Assembly (NCBI RefSeq): GCF_019795155.1
Contig: NZ_JAILYN010000044.1
Location: 1 to 36,121, forward strand
Source: Marinobacterium arenosum
Lineage (GTDB): Bacteria; Pseudomonadota; Gammaproteobacteria; Pseudomonadales; Balneatricaceae
Reading direction: 5' to 3'
DNA length: 36,121 nt
Shown here: one piece after another, positions 1 through 9,191 of the stretch
Numbering within the stretch: the stretch's first letter is position 1
How the letters are laid out: each line of letters begins with the position of its first letter
Position numbers and translations under genes: made by a program
Notes under the pieces: model-generated
What the model was told of the DNA's origin: nothing
Seen by the model: only the letters and a program-made list of their open reading frames with translations
Databases searched by the model: none

Positions 1-3
1 AAT

Positions 4-69
4 AGGAGCCGGGGCCTCATCTACAGGGCAGTCTTTTCGACTTCGCAGCCCGCCTGGCTCACCGGCTCC
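4..69. repeat. Inverted repeat closing a possible RNA hairpin
   Basis: AGGAGCCGG (4-12) is the exact complement of CCGGCTCCT (61-69), and the 48 nt between them contain smaller arms. It could be the stem of a transcript that begins outside the window, or one more palindromic repeat. It has no T-tract, so it is not a clear terminator. No known RNA family was recognised. Confidence 0.35.
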
Positions 70-111
70 TTGCGATGGGCGGTAGCTAATCACCCATCAA
101 CGAGAGATACA

Positions 112-151
112 AGCAGCCCGCTCAGAGGGCGACAGGCCGTGGATTTCGAAA
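112..151. repeat. REP-like half element
   Basis: The block AGCAGCCCGCT-C-GAGGGCGACAGGCC is followed by a conserved TCGAAA. The same block follows dapA (10114-10160) and, without the right-hand extension, recurs in the 108-bp array at the window end. Here only one arm of the palindrome is present. It lies just downstream of the selO stop codon, the usual place for REP-type elements. Confidence 0.6.
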
Positions 152-168
152 GCCGCGCCCCTGCGATA

Positions 169-1788
169 TTAAGAACTACAGGACAGCATCGAACAGCCAG
201 GCTTGGTGCGGGCCCAGTCCGGCCGCTTTTCGGCGTACTTTTCCATGCCGGGCTGGTCGTCGTAAGGGTGGCGCAATACCTCCAGCAATTCCTCGATCAT
301 CGAGAACTCACCCTGCTCCGCCTGGTCGATCGCCAGCTGGGCCAGGTAGTTGCGTAGCACGTATTTCGGATTGGTGCGGTTCATCAACTGACGGCGGGCG
401 TTATCATCCAGCGGGTCGCTGGCGGCCCGTGCCGCGTACTGCGACAGCCAGCCGCGCAGCCGCTGGCGGTAGTCATCAGTTAGTTCGGATGGACGGTAGT
501 AAGCCTCCATCAGCGGTTCCATCAATTCCGTATCGCTGATATTGCTGTCAGTCGCTTTCGCCAGCTCCACCTCGGCCAGGCAGCGGTAAAACAGCGTCAT
601 ATCGGTTTCGACCAGCTGCAGTATCACCAGCAGTTCGGTGGTCAGACCGTCGTCGCTGTCGGCCTGGTAGTCCTGCAACCCCAGCTTGTGTGCCAGCATC
701 CGGGTATTAGCCCGCTCGTAGGTGTCGGCGTAGGCGTCCAGACCGCGCTGGAACGGCTCGGTATGCTCCAGCAGCGGGTAGATGGCGTTGGCCAGCTGCA
801 CCAGATTCCACATCGCGATCTGCGGCTGCTGACCGTAACGGTAGCGGCGCTGGTGCGCATCGGTGGTGTTGGGCGTCCAGTCCGGGTCGAAATCCTCCAG
901 CCAGCCGTAGGGGCCGTAATCGATAGTCAGCCCGAGCACCGACATATTGTCGGTATTCATTACCCCGTGCACGAAGCCGACCCGCATCCAGTGGACGATC
1001 ATCTCGGCGGTGCGGCGGCAGACCTCCTCGAACCAAGCGGCGTAGACCTCGGGCGAGGGCTCGCCAAGTTCGGGGAAATCGGTGCGGATGCAGTAATCCA
1101 GCAGCTGTTTGAGCAGCGTGTGATCCCGCCGGGCGGACAGGATCTGGAAACTGCCGAAGCGCAGGAACGACGGTGCCACCCGGCACACCACCGCACCCGG
1201 TTCCAGCTTTGGATGGCCGTCGTAGAACATATCGCGGCTGACCTGCTCGCCGGTCAACACCAGGCTCAGCGCCCGGGTGGTCGGTACGCCCAGGTGGTGC
1301 ATCGCCTCGCTGCAGAGAAATTCCCGCACCGATGAGCGCAGTACCGCCAGGCCATCGGCCTGCCGGGCATAGGGTGTCGGACCGGCGCCCTTCAGTTGCA
1401 ACGTATAGCGTTCGCCCTGAGCGTTGAGCACCTCGCCCAGATTGATCGCCCGACCGTCGCCCAACTGGCCGGCCCAGTTGCCGAACTGGTGGCCACCGTA
1501 GCACATCGCGAACGGCTCCATCCCGTCCAGCAGCCGGTTACCGACAAACACTTCGGCGAATGCTTCTGAACGGCAGGCCTCTTCGGACAGCCCCAGCTGA
1601 GCGGCCACCTCGCGTGCAAAGGCCACCAGTTGTGGCTTGATTACGGAGCGTGGCTGCACCCGGGAAAAGCAGGCACCGGTGACCTGGCGGCAGTAGTTGT
1701 CGTCGATCGGGTCGGCCGGCAGCTCGCGGGTAAAGCGGTTATCGAAGCGGAGCGTGTCGAGCGCGCTGGCATGGGTCTGGCTGTCCAT
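169..1788 (-). CDS. selO: Protein adenylyltransferase SelO (YdiU family)
   Basis: SelO proteins are pseudokinase-fold enzymes that transfer AMP from ATP to Ser, Thr or Tyr of target proteins, linked to redox homeostasis. The 539-residue length is normal for the family. Visible family features are QLKGAG (Lys133), the NTDN motif (Asp280-Asn281, catalytic-loop position) and DYGPYG (Asp290, metal-binding position). The C-terminus ends CSMLSCSS. Its third-last residue is Cys, the place held by selenocysteine in animal SELENOO, so this is the Cys form. The ATG start at 1788 gives a complete N-terminus. It is monocistronic, and its 3' end runs into REP-like DNA. A weak sigma-54-like site lies about 220 bp upstream. 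Confidence 0.95.
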   Translation of the reverse strand: MDSQTHASALDTLRFDNRFTRELPADPIDDNYCRQVTGACFSRVQPRSVIKPQLVAFAREVAAQLGLSEEACRSEAFAEVFVGNRLLDGMEPFAMCYGGHQFGNWAGQLGDGRAINLGEVLNAQGERYTLQLKGAGPTPYARQADGLAVLRSSVREFLCSEAMHHLGVPTTRALSLVLTGEQVSRDMFYDGHPKLEPGAVVCRVAPSFLRFGSFQILSARRDHTLLKQLLDYCIRTDFPELGEPSPEVYAAWFEEVCRRTAEMIVHWMRVGFVHGVMNTDNMSVLGLTIDYGPYGWLEDFDPDWTPNTTDAHQRRYRYGQQPQIAMWNLVQLANAIYPLLEHTEPFQRGLDAYADTYERANTRMLAHKLGLQDYQADSDDGLTTELLVILQLVETDMTLFYRCLAEVELAKATDSNISDTELMEPLMEAYYRPSELTDDYRQRLRGWLSQYAARAASDPLDDNARRQLMNRTNPKYVLRNYLAQLAIDQAEQGEFSMIEELLEVLRHPYDDQPGMEKYAEKRPDWARTKPGCSMLSCSS

Positions 1789-2005
1789 AGGGCTGGCTAC
1801 TTCTTTTGATCTGTTTTTTGAACTGTTTTTTTAATCTGGGCGTTTGCTTGCTTATGGCCGCTGATTGCCCGAAGAATACGGTTATCGAAACAACCAAAAT
1901 AACCCAGTTAATAGGTAGGACAAAGGATTCTAGCGGATTTATCCACCGCTGTCGGGTGGAGGGGTGATCTGAGATGAAACCGAAGGATTAAAGCGTAGCG
2001 CCAAT

Positions 2006-2021
2006 GGCAAACGAAAGGCCA
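2006..2021 (-). promoter_or_regulatory. Weak sigma-54-like -24/-12 site upstream of selO
   Basis: On the minus strand the site reads TGGCCTTtcgtTTGCC, with GG and GC exactly 10 nt apart. It differs from TGGCACG-N4-TTGCW at four positions. The start of selO is about 220 nt further on. The intervening DNA contains a CCACC/GGTGG hairpin but no ORF. This is the weakest member of the set of sites in this window. Confidence 0.25.
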
Positions 2022-2061
2022 GCCCTTTTCTGCATTAAAAAGACAATATAATCATAAGGTT

Positions 2062-2097
2062 AAAAAACAATGCCGATAAATTGCTTTACCGGCATTC
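2062..2097 (-). terminator. Rho-independent terminator of the 199-aa gene
   Basis: AATGCCG (2069-2075) pairs with CGGCATT (2090-2096). On the minus strand the stem is followed by GTTTTTTAA. It begins 19 nt beyond the stop codon of the minus-strand gene at 2115-2714. Confidence 0.8.
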
Positions 2098-2114
2098 AGG
2101 GGGAGCTCGGCGAT

Positions 2115-2714
2115 TTAGCGGCCCTTGCTGGCCAGCCGGCTGGGATCGACGCTGTTGCTACTGTTTCCGGCAGCCATCTGCTGGCTCTGTTCAATGTAGG
2201 CTACCATACCGCCGGCGACATTCTGCCCGGACCGGCTGTCCAGCCGGCCGTTGGTGGAGCTGTCAATTTCTCCGAAACTGAAGCCGGCAGGCGTCAGCGC
2301 CGCTTTCGCGCGAGCGCTGTGCTGCTCGACCAGCACACCGCCGTTGCCGGCCCCTTCATTGTTGCTGCTGGTAACGCCGGGGCTGAAATCGTTGTGCTGA
2401 ATTGTTGCCTGCAGCATCTCCTGCTGCACCGCCAGCGATTTCATCTCGCTTTCGTGGTTGTACTTCTCAAGTTCCTTGTATTCCTTGCTCTCCTTGCGAT
2501 ATTCCGAGCTGGCGTCGCTGCTCTGGCGTTGCGATTCCAGCTCGTCGGCCTCGCGCATCTCCTTGGCGTTGCTGATCATCATCTCGATCAGGTTGCCGAA
2601 CACCTCGCTTGAAACCGAGCCCTGCTCGCCCTTTTGCTTGGCATTGATCGCCGCATCGTACATCTCCAGCGGCGTCTGGCTGGGGGTACGATAAAGTGCG
2701 GAGCTGAATGTCAT
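2115..2714 (-). CDS. Unknown small protein with predicted coiled coil, sigma-54 promoter
   Basis: No family recognised. The ATG at 2714 is chosen over an in-frame TTG two codons upstream because AGAGG lies 7-8 nt before the ATG and would abut the TTG. The product has 199 residues, is hydrophilic, and has no signal peptide or membrane segment. Residues 43-60 read IEMMISNAKEMREADELE. Residues about 70-105 are rich in E, K, Y and Q and could form a coiled coil. The C-terminal part is Gly/Ser/Asn-rich and carries YIEQSQQ near residue 175. The MI-N-R-ADE-E and IEQS-Q motifs recur in the same order in the protein at 10212-10829, so the two look like paralogues. A sigma-54 site, a long hairpin upstream and a terminator downstream make it a self-contained unit. 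Function unknown. Confidence 0.75.
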   Translation of the reverse strand: MTFSSALYRTPSQTPLEMYDAAINAKQKGEQGSVSSEVFGNLIEMMISNAKEMREADELESQRQSSDASSEYRKESKEYKELEKYNHESEMKSLAVQQEMLQATIQHNDFSPGVTSSNNEGAGNGGVLVEQHSARAKAALTPAGFSFGEIDSSTNGRLDSRSGQNVAGGMVAYIEQSQQMAAGNSSNSVDPSRLASKGR

Positions 2715-2779
2715 ATCCAATCCTCTAGTTCAGCCTGCCCGGCATGCAGTTGCCGCCAGCGGCAAGCCATTACCGTTTT

Positions 2780-2820
2780 GTTGCCGGAAACTGACGATTT
2801 GTCATGTGTTTTCCGGCAAC
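2780..2820 (-). ncRNA. Long 5' UTR hairpin of the 199-aa gene
   Basis: GTTGCCGGAAA (2780-2790) is the exact complement of TTTCCGGCAAC (2810-2820). Inside, TGAC and GTCA can extend the stem. It starts about 12 nt after the predicted sigma-54 transcription start and about 65 nt before the start codon. It has no T-tract, so it is more likely a 5' stabilising or regulatory hairpin than a helD terminator. Confidence 0.55.
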
Positions 2821-2842
2821 TCCCTGTATCGATCGAACCAGT

Positions 2843-2858
2843 CGCAAGTTTCGAACCA
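2843..2858 (-). promoter_or_regulatory. Sigma-54 promoter of the 199-aa gene
   Basis: The minus strand reads TGGTTCGaaacTTGCG. TGG, CG and TTGC match the -24/-12 consensus, with GG and GC separated by exactly 10 nt. The expected start is near 2832, about 118 nt before the ATG. The site lies in the 191-bp gap after the helD stop codon. Confidence 0.65.
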
Positions 2859-2905
2859 GCGGATAGGAACAGTGGCTGCTATTTAGTGAGGCACAGTCCG
2901 CCCGA

Positions 2906-5803
2906 CTATGCAGCTTCGGAGTTGTCCGATGGCGCCACTGAATCCAGTGGCCGGGTGCCTTTACAACTATCTGATTGATCTCCCCGGTAGCGGCTGCAGC
3001 CCCAGAACTCGCCGTTTTTTCCAGACCGGCGGATCATCGGGGCCTCACACTGTGGGCAGCTAGGCTGCCAGTCACCGCACTGCGGGTTCAGGCAGCGGCG
3101 GATGCCGTGCTGCCGTTGCATCGGTGCCTGGCAGCTCGGACAACCCGGCTCGCTGTGGTCGCAGCGCGGATAGAGCGAGCAGCCGTAGAAGCGGCCGTAC
3201 TGACCCTGCTTCTCCTGCAGAGTGCCGCTCTGGCAGCGCGGACAGCCGATCAGCTGATAGAGTTGCTGCGCCAAAGCGGTGTCGAACTCGTCAGTCACCA
3301 GCGGATACTCCTGCTCGATCAATTCCTTGACGAATGCGGAGGCTCGGCTCATATCGCTGACCAGGTAGACCCGGTGACGGGCACGGGTCAGTGCGACATA
3401 GAACAGCCGGCGCTCCTCGGCATGGGCGTAAGGCTCCGGCGCCGGCAGCATCGCTTCCAGTAGCGGATGGGTCTGCTTTTCGGTCGGAAAACCGTACTGA
3501 CCGCTGACCATATCCAGTACCACCACGTAATCGGCTTCGCGCCCCTTGCTGGCATGGATGGTCAATCGGCCGATCCGCAGACCCGGGAACTCGCGGCGCA
3601 GCGCCGCCAACCGGTCGGCATCGGGCAGGCTAAAGCTGTAGCGGGCCAGCAGCAGCACCGAGCTGTCCGGCTCGGCGATCTCGCTCAGCCGGGTCAGCAC
3701 CTGGCGCAACGGTTTGTCGGCATCCTTGGCGCCGTAACCGCAGCGCAGCAGCGACACCGCCGGATGCTCGACCTTGAGATGGGTGTCCAGTTGCTTGCGT
3801 ACCTGGGCCGGGTTGCGCATCACGAAGGCCGAGGCCAGCTCGCAGATCCGGTTGTTGAAACGGTAGGTCTTGTCCAGCGCGGTAACCGCGCTCGGGCCGA
3901 AGAACTCGGCGAAGCCGGTGGTCAGCGACAGGTCGCTGCCGGTGAAGCGGTAGATCGACTGCCAGTCGTCGCCGACGCAGAACAGCGTGGCGCCGTCGCC
4001 CTGCTCTTTCAGTGCCTTGATCAGCTCGGCCCGTGGCCGCGAAATATCCTGGAACTCGTCGACCATGATCTGCCGCCAGGGCGAGCGGAAGCGGCCGCTA
4101 CGCACATGGTCGATCGCCCGGTTGATCATATCGTCGAAGTCGATCTGGCGGTTGTCCTGCAGCAGCCGCTGGTAGTGATCCAGGATCGGCTCCAGCAGGT
4201 CGATCGCCGCCTGCAGATAGTCCGGCTCGTCCGCCTCCCGCACCAGCTGCTGGAATGCTGAATGGTCATAGTTGCCCGCCTTGGCGCGGCCGAGCATCGC
4301 GTGCAGCAGCTCCGACATCCGGCTGACCGCACCGAACTCGCGCAGGGTATCCAGCACCGCCTTGCCCGGCAGCGGCCGGAACTGGACACCCGCCCGCTTG
4401 AGGTTCTTTTCAAGGGTGGAGAGCAAGCTGCCGTCCAGCCACTGGTAATGGAAACTTTCGATCAGCGTCGTGCCGTGCCGGGCATGGCTGGCACGTTTCC
4501 AGTCGATGGCGGCCTGATACTCTGTCGGATCGATCCAGGGGGCGGTATTGCCCTGCCGGTCGATGCCGAAGTGTTCGATATAGAGGTCGAACTCCGGCAG
4601 GTAGAAGTCGGGATGATAGGCGCGGTGCTGAGGCGTGCGGGTATCGATACGATAGCGAGCTTCGTACTGGTATTCGATGCCGTTGCGGAACAGGAAGTTG
4701 GCGATCAGGCACTCCTGGTAGCCGCGCACCTGTTCACCCTTCAGGGTGACGATCTCGTTCTCGACCAGAAAGTTCAGGTAGTCACCTTCGGTATTGAAAT
4801 CGAATGGGTTGGCGGCCGGATAAAGGTAGCGGGCGAAGTAACGCAGCGCCTTGCGCTTGTAGCCCTCATCCTGTTGCAGCAGATGGTTGAAGCACTGGTC
4901 GACATAGTGGCGGCGTAGCCCGGCGTCCTCCGCCATCAGCGTCATATCCGGCTGAGCGCCCTCCACCTGGGCGATGATCTGCCGGCCGAGGGCGTGAAAG
5001 GTATAGACCGCCAACCCTTCGCTATCCGCCCCCAGCTTGCCCGCCAGCCGCTGGCGCATCTCGTCTGCAGCTTTACTGGCAAAAGCCAGCATAAGAATTT
5101 GATTTGGCTGGACTTTGCTGCTTTTAATCAGATAGCCGGCACGGCCGACCAGGGTGCTGGTCTTGCCGGTACCCGCGCCGGCCAGCACCAGGTTGTTGCG
5201 CTCGTCGATCACGCAGGCGGCCCGCTGGCGCTCGGTCAACGGATTGGCTTCCACGTTGTCGAAGAATTCTGCAAAACAGGCTGTTTCAGCCGCGATGAAC
5301 CGTTGTTGGTGGCGTTCCAGCAGGCCGTTATCCGCCTCGGCCAGCACCCGCAACCATTCGAACGGTTGCCGGAAGTGCTCGTCGAACCGCTCGGCCGGTG
5401 GCAACTCGCCGAAACGGGCGGCCGCCTGGCGAGCCCGTTGCTGCAGTTTTAGGAACCGGTCCTGGCGCAGATAGCCGGGCTGTCGCAGTGCGTGCTGCAG
5501 CGCCTTTGCCTGACCGTTGATCAAGGGGGCCAGCAGCTTGTAACGCTGGCTGTCGAGTCGATCCGCCAGTGCTTGCGCCTGCACTTTCGGCAATGCACAT
5601 ATCCTGAGCTGCTGCCCTCCTGCCAGGCTGAGCCGCAGTGTGGCCGACAGCATACCGGGCTCGACCACCGGCCGGGCGCAGAGATCGGTCAGCGGCAGTG
5701 CGGGCTGCTGGTCGACGATCAACTCTTGCTCGGACAGGCACAACTGGCGCCAGTTGGCACCGAGCAGGCGATAAAGCCAGTCGGCTTTCAGGGAGAGAGA
5801 CAT
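2906..5803 (-). CDS. helD: UvrD-like DNA helicase, HelD (helicase IV) type with zinc ribbons
   Basis: ATP-dependent superfamily 1 DNA helicase related to helicase IV. The helicase core starts with a Q-motif (NPLTERQ, about residue 187) and Walker A GAGTGKT (209-215). MVDEFQD is the Walker B motif and VALTRARHRVYLV is motif VI. The N-terminal ~180 residues match the HelD-type accessory region. Between the helicase motifs, YHPDFYLPEFDLYIEHFG followed by WKR resembles a PD-(D/E)XK-type nuclease insertion. After the core, three Cys4 topoisomerase-type zinc ribbons (CPRC...GCSLYPRC, CPSC...CLNPQC, CPQC...GCSRY...C) occupy about residues 850-950. At 965 residues it is far longer than the roughly 684-residue E. 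coli protein, and the zinc ribbons account for part of the excess. It has an ATG start and is a single gene. Confidence 0.9.
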   Translation of the reverse strand: MSLSLKADWLYRLLGANWRQLCLSEQELIVDQQPALPLTDLCARPVVEPGMLSATLRLSLAGGQQLRICALPKVQAQALADRLDSQRYKLLAPLINGQAKALQHALRQPGYLRQDRFLKLQQRARQAAARFGELPPAERFDEHFRQPFEWLRVLAEADNGLLERHQQRFIAAETACFAEFFDNVEANPLTERQRAACVIDERNNLVLAGAGTGKTSTLVGRAGYLIKSSKVQPNQILMLAFASKAADEMRQRLAGKLGADSEGLAVYTFHALGRQIIAQVEGAQPDMTLMAEDAGLRRHYVDQCFNHLLQQDEGYKRKALRYFARYLYPAANPFDFNTEGDYLNFLVENEIVTLKGEQVRGYQECLIANFLFRNGIEYQYEARYRIDTRTPQHRAYHPDFYLPEFDLYIEHFGIDRQGNTAPWIDPTEYQAAIDWKRASHARHGTTLIESFHYQWLDGSLLSTLEKNLKRAGVQFRPLPGKAVLDTLREFGAVSRMSELLHAMLGRAKAGNYDHSAFQQLVREADEPDYLQAAIDLLEPILDHYQRLLQDNRQIDFDDMINRAIDHVRSGRFRSPWRQIMVDEFQDISRPRAELIKALKEQGDGATLFCVGDDWQSIYRFTGSDLSLTTGFAEFFGPSAVTALDKTYRFNNRICELASAFVMRNPAQVRKQLDTHLKVEHPAVSLLRCGYGAKDADKPLRQVLTRLSEIAEPDSSVLLLARYSFSLPDADRLAALRREFPGLRIGRLTIHASKGREADYVVVLDMVSGQYGFPTEKQTHPLLEAMLPAPEPYAHAEERRLFYVALTRARHRVYLVSDMSRASAFVKELIEQEYPLVTDEFDTALAQQLYQLIGCPRCQSGTLQEKQGQYGRFYGCSLYPRCDHSEPGCPSCQAPMQRQHGIRRCLNPQCGDWQPSCPQCEAPMIRRSGKNGEFWGCSRYRGDQSDSCKGTRPLDSVAPSDNSEAA

Positions 5804-5902
5804 TACAGATCGGCCTTGATCAGACTACGGGGACGCCATCATAGCAGCGCGCCGCAGCCGTTGCTGCAATGGTGTCGATGGCGGTAGCGACAATTCTCCG
5901 TC

Positions 5903-6574
5903 CTACTCCGTTTGAGCGAAAACCACGCCCGGCTGGCCGGGCTGCCACCGCGGGTACTTATCCATCACCGCCCTGAACAGCTCTGATGCCAGCAGGTTGT
6001 CGAGCCAGTGCTGCAACTTCGGATAGGGGCTCTGGGCAAACCAGGTGCGGTCGACATGGGCGAACTGGCGGATGAACGGAAAGATAGCCATATCGGCCAG
6101 CGTGGGCCGGCGGCAAACCAGATATCCGCCATTGCGCTCCAGGTGGGTCTCCAGCTTGCGCAGGGTCACTTCACATTGCTCACGGTGGTACTCCATCGGC
6201 CGTTCGGGATAACGGTCGGCGTACTTGTAGCGATCGAGATGCTGCTTGAACACGAAGTCGTTCTCCTGAATCAGCCCCTCCATCTCCCAAACCCAATCGT
6301 TATCGTCGCAGAACAGCCAGCCGTCCGGGTCCGCCTGCTGCAATGCCCAGCGCATGATATCGCGGCTCTCGTCGATCACCCGTCCCTCCGGCAATACCAG
6401 CACCGGCACGGTGCCCTTCGCCGACGCGGCCAAAAGCTCGGCGGGCTTGTCCTTCAGAACGACTTCGCGCAGCTCCACCGGGATGCCGGCATAGGCGATC
6501 GCCAGCCGCGCACGGATCGCATACGGACAGCGGCGGAAAGAGTATAAAACGGGGCGTTTTTCCTTACTAGTCAT
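5903..6574 (-). CDS. Glutathione S-transferase family protein
   Basis: The N-terminal thioredoxin-like domain begins VLYSFRRCPYAIRARLAI, with Cys16 in a CPYA motif. GTVPVLVLPEGRVIDESRDI carries the cis-Pro of the glutathione-binding site and the E-S pair. The C-terminal helical domain follows (ADMAIFPFIRQFAHVD). The 223-residue length is typical. The Cys at the thioredoxin-type active-site position suggests omega- or beta-like thiol-transferase or reductase activity rather than classical conjugation; this is inference. It is cytosolic and probably monocistronic, 99 nt downstream of... the helD start on the same strand (5804-5902 separates them). Confidence 0.85.
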   Translation of the reverse strand: MTSKEKRPVLYSFRRCPYAIRARLAIAYAGIPVELREVVLKDKPAELLAASAKGTVPVLVLPEGRVIDESRDIMRWALQQADPDGWLFCDDNDWVWEMEGLIQENDFVFKQHLDRYKYADRYPERPMEYHREQCEVTLRKLETHLERNGGYLVCRRPTLADMAIFPFIRQFAHVDRTWFAQSPYPKLQHWLDNLLASELFRAVMDKYPRWQPGQPGVVFAQTE

Positions 6575-6647
6575 AGGGTTACCGCACTAGTTGTGGTGCC
6601 AATGCCGATAGTACGCGACAGCATGGGGCGATGCGAGGGGGAGTTAT

Positions 6648-7421
6648 TCAAAGCTCCAATACAAAACCGGGATCGTACTCCCTTACCTCCCAGGGCTGGT
6701 CCAGGCCGCGTCGGTACCCCTGCTGGTTGCTGACCAGCCGGGTACCGTTGATAGTTTCATCCAGACACATATGGGTGTGGCCGAACAGCCAGAGATCGAT
6801 CGGCGCCCCCATCAGGTACTCCAGATCGCTCCAGAAGGCACCGGTGATGGCGTGCATCGGGAAGCCGGGATGCTGGGCCAGCGGACTGGGGCCATGGTGG
6901 CTGATCACCACCGTTCTGCCGGCGAACGGCTCGCCAAGCCGATCTTTCAGCCAGGCCAGCGACCGCTGGTGGAGTTGCTCCGCGTCTTCCGGGCTGAACA
7001 CCCGCTCGCCGTTCACGATCAGCCGGTGGTCGTTCATCATCCGGCGGGCGGCATCCAGCGATTTCTTGCGCTGCCGGGTCGCGCGGTAATCGGTCCACAG
7101 GGTGCAGCCCAGGAAGCGTACGCCTTGGCTGATCCATTGGTCGTCATCCAGCAGCTGGACCGGGCTATCGGCGCTCAACTCCCGCAGTGCTCGGCGGTTG
7201 GTTGGCAGATCCTGAAAGTAGTATTCGTGGTTGCCCGGCACGTAAAGGATCGGCCGACCGAGGCGTTCCGCCTGCTCGATCGCCCACTGCATGCCGTCGG
7301 TGCCGACTCCGATATCACCGGCCAGTACGATCAGCTCGGCGTCGGTGGGCTCGATATGAAACCGCTCCACCGCGTCGCCAAAGAACTCGATATGCAGGTC
7401 GGATAGTAACTGAATCTTCAT
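6648..7421 (-). CDS. Calcineurin-like metallophosphoesterase
   Basis: All five metal-binding blocks are present in order: DLH (SDLHIEF, near the N-terminus), GD (LAGDIGVG), GNHE (VPGNHEYYF), the H in VISHHGPSP, and GHTH (LFGHTHM). The fold binds two metal ions and cleaves phosphoesters; the substrate cannot be read from the sequence. The start at 7421 ([10 protein letters not shown]) puts the first motif at the usual distance from the N-terminus; an ATG six codons upstream (7439) is possible. Neither has a strong Shine-Dalgarno sequence. It is divergent from the hydrolase-OsmC gene. Confidence 0.85.
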   Translation of the reverse strand: MKIQLLSDLHIEFFGDAVERFHIEPTDAELIVLAGDIGVGTDGMQWAIEQAERLGRPILYVPGNHEYYFQDLPTNRRALRELSADSPVQLLDDDQWISQGVRFLGCTLWTDYRATRQRKKSLDAARRMMNDHRLIVNGERVFSPEDAEQLHQRSLAWLKDRLGEPFAGRTVVISHHGPSPLAQHPGFPMHAITGAFWSDLEYLMGAPIDLWLFGHTHMCLDETINGTRLVSNQQGYRRGLDQPWEVREYDPGFVLEL

Positions 7422-7562
7422 CGCCGGCGTTTCTTTCATCTATTGCACAGCAGCACTACCTACAGTGTAACGCCTGTGGCTGGCGGTCGGCGGTCCGGCG
7501 AACCGCGTCCGCTTTGCTATAGTCGAAAGACCATCATTCCTGCCAATTCGAGGGGCCTCCCG

Positions 7563-8777
7563 ATGACAGCCAGACTCAGAGTGGAATTCGACAATGGCGA
7601 CAACAGGCTGGCCGGCCTGCTGGAATCGCCGGCGCACGAGATCCGCGGCTATGCACTGTTCGCGCACTGCTTTACCTGCGGCAAGGATATCGCGGCGGCT
7701 TCACGAATCGCCCGCGCGCTGGTGGCCCAGGGGATCGCCGTCATGCGCTTCGACTTTACCGGGCTGGGCAACAGCGACGGCGATTTCGCCAACACCAATT
7801 TCTCCTCCAACGTGCAGGATCTGGTTGCCGCCGCCGATTTTCTCCGTCAGCGCTACCAGGCACCGGCGCTGCTGATCGGCCATAGTCTCGGTGGCGCGGC
7901 TGCATTGCAGGCGGCGTTTCAGGTGCCGGAGGCGGTCGCTGTGGCCACCATTGGCGCGCCGGCCAACGCCGGCCATGTCGCCAAGCAGTTCGGCTGCGAT
8001 ATCAAGCGGATCGAAGCGGAGGGCGAAGCGCAGGTGATGCTGGCAGGCCGGCCCTTCACCATCAAGAAGCAGTTTCTGGACGATATCGCCGCCCACGACA
8101 GCAGCCGGCTGGCGGCGCTGAAAAAGGCCCTGTTGGTGATGCACTCGCCCGTGGATACGGTGGTGTCGATCAATGAAGCCCAGGCGATCTACCAGGCGGC
8201 CAAGCATCCGAAAAGCTTTATCAGCCTGGATTCCGCCGACCACCTGCTGACCGATAAGGCGGATTCCGAGTACGTCGCCGGCTGCATCGCCGCCTGGGCC
8301 AGTCGCTACCTGCCGGACTACAGCTTCAGCCGACCGCAACAGAACGAGCTGCATACCGGCCATGTGCGTGTCGAGGAGCGTAACCACCAGTTCACCCGCA
8401 ACGTGTTCAGCGACAGCCACTTCTGGCTGGCGGACGAACCGACCCAGGTGGGCGGCCTGAACCTGGGGCCCGATCCCTACGAGCATCTGCTGGCGGCGCT
8501 GGGCGCCTGCACCTCGATGACCATCCGGATGTACGCCAACCATAAGAAACTGCCGTTGGAGGATGTCAGCGTGGAGTTGCGCCACGCCCGTCACTACAAC
8601 GAGGATTGCGAGCACTGCGAGGATGAACAGCAGCGGCTGGAGCTGCTCGAACGCCAGGTCAGACTGCGCGGCGAACTAACCGACGAGCAGCGCCAGCGGT
8701 TGCTGCAGATCGCCGATCGCTGCCCGGTGCACAAAACGCTGACCGGCGCGCTAAGGATCACAACGGTGGAGAAATAG
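7563..8777 (+). CDS. Bifunctional alpha/beta hydrolase-OsmC fusion protein
   Basis: Two domains in one 404-residue chain. Residues about 1-260 form an alpha/beta hydrolase with nucleophile elbow GHSLGG (Ser108); the acid and His (SADHLL) lie further on. Residues about 275-404 form an OsmC/Ohr-like peroxiredoxin domain with Cys316 (LGACTSM) and Cys387 (RCPVHKTL), the two redox-active positions of that family. OsmC proteins reduce organic hydroperoxides; the hydrolase substrate is unknown. The fused arrangement is known in proteobacteria. The ATG at 7563 is chosen because GAGGGG precedes it by 7 nt and it fits the domain start; the reading frame stays open 40 codons further upstream without an SD. 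Confidence 0.92.
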   Translation: MTARLRVEFDNGDNRLAGLLESPAHEIRGYALFAHCFTCGKDIAAASRIARALVAQGIAVMRFDFTGLGNSDGDFANTNFSSNVQDLVAAADFLRQRYQAPALLIGHSLGGAAALQAAFQVPEAVAVATIGAPANAGHVAKQFGCDIKRIEAEGEAQVMLAGRPFTIKKQFLDDIAAHDSSRLAALKKALLVMHSPVDTVVSINEAQAIYQAAKHPKSFISLDSADHLLTDKADSEYVAGCIAAWASRYLPDYSFSRPQQNELHTGHVRVEERNHQFTRNVFSDSHFWLADEPTQVGGLNLGPDPYEHLLAALGACTSMTIRMYANHKKLPLEDVSVELRHARHYNEDCEHCEDEQQRLELLERQVRLRGELTDEQRQRLLQIADRCPVHKTLTGALRITTVEK

Positions 8778-8787
8778 GCAGAGCCGC

Positions 8788-8810
8788 GTGGGCACAAAAA
8801 ACGTGCCCAC
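8788..8810. repeat. GTGGGCAC palindrome (dispersed repeat)
   Basis: GTGGGCAC (8788-8795) and GTGCCCAC (8803-8810) are followed by CCTACAA. A near-identical copy with a shorter loop is at 35663-35688. It lies just after the hydrolase-OsmC stop codon. There is no T-tract, so this is a dispersed REP-type palindrome. Confidence 0.7.
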
Positions 8811-9191
8811 CCTACAACGGCTTCCTGCAAGGCAAAGATGAAATTGCCAAATATTATTTCGTTTCGCCTATTTAAATAAAATTAAATTCTTAAAAGTGTT
8901 GTTCGACTGTATAAAGTTCGATAAAGTGCACGACCATAGCGTATCGTAAGCCGGGCTGATGTGATTCGCATTCCCGCTCAGGCCAGCGTACGAACCTTAA
9001 ACTGAATTTCGAGTGACTGACCGTGTTCACTGTCCGCCAACACCTTAAACGAAAGAGCGATAAACCGGGGGTATCCCCTGCGGCTCGGTGGTGTGTGGTG
9101 GCCTGACAGGCCAGTTCACAATAGATACCAGAAACCCGGTCGCGCAACACGCCACCGGGTTTTTTGATACTTGTTTCCAAGGAGATGCCCT
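8811..9191 (+). promoter_or_regulatory. dapA leader region with terminator-like hairpin
   Basis: About 380 nt without a convincing gene. An AT-rich stretch (about 8840-8910) could hold the promoter. The 3' part has GC-rich complementary blocks and ends in an intrinsic-terminator shape: AAACCCGGT (9132-9140) pairs with ACCGGGTTT (9154-9162), then T residues. dapA starts only 27 nt later. This could be an attenuator or the terminator of a short leader RNA. I could not fit a lysine riboswitch. Confidence 0.5.

Noticed and set aside
8890-9180. Minus-strand ORF of 96 aa before dapA
   Set aside because: No SD or recognisable domain; it overlaps the dapA leader hairpins.
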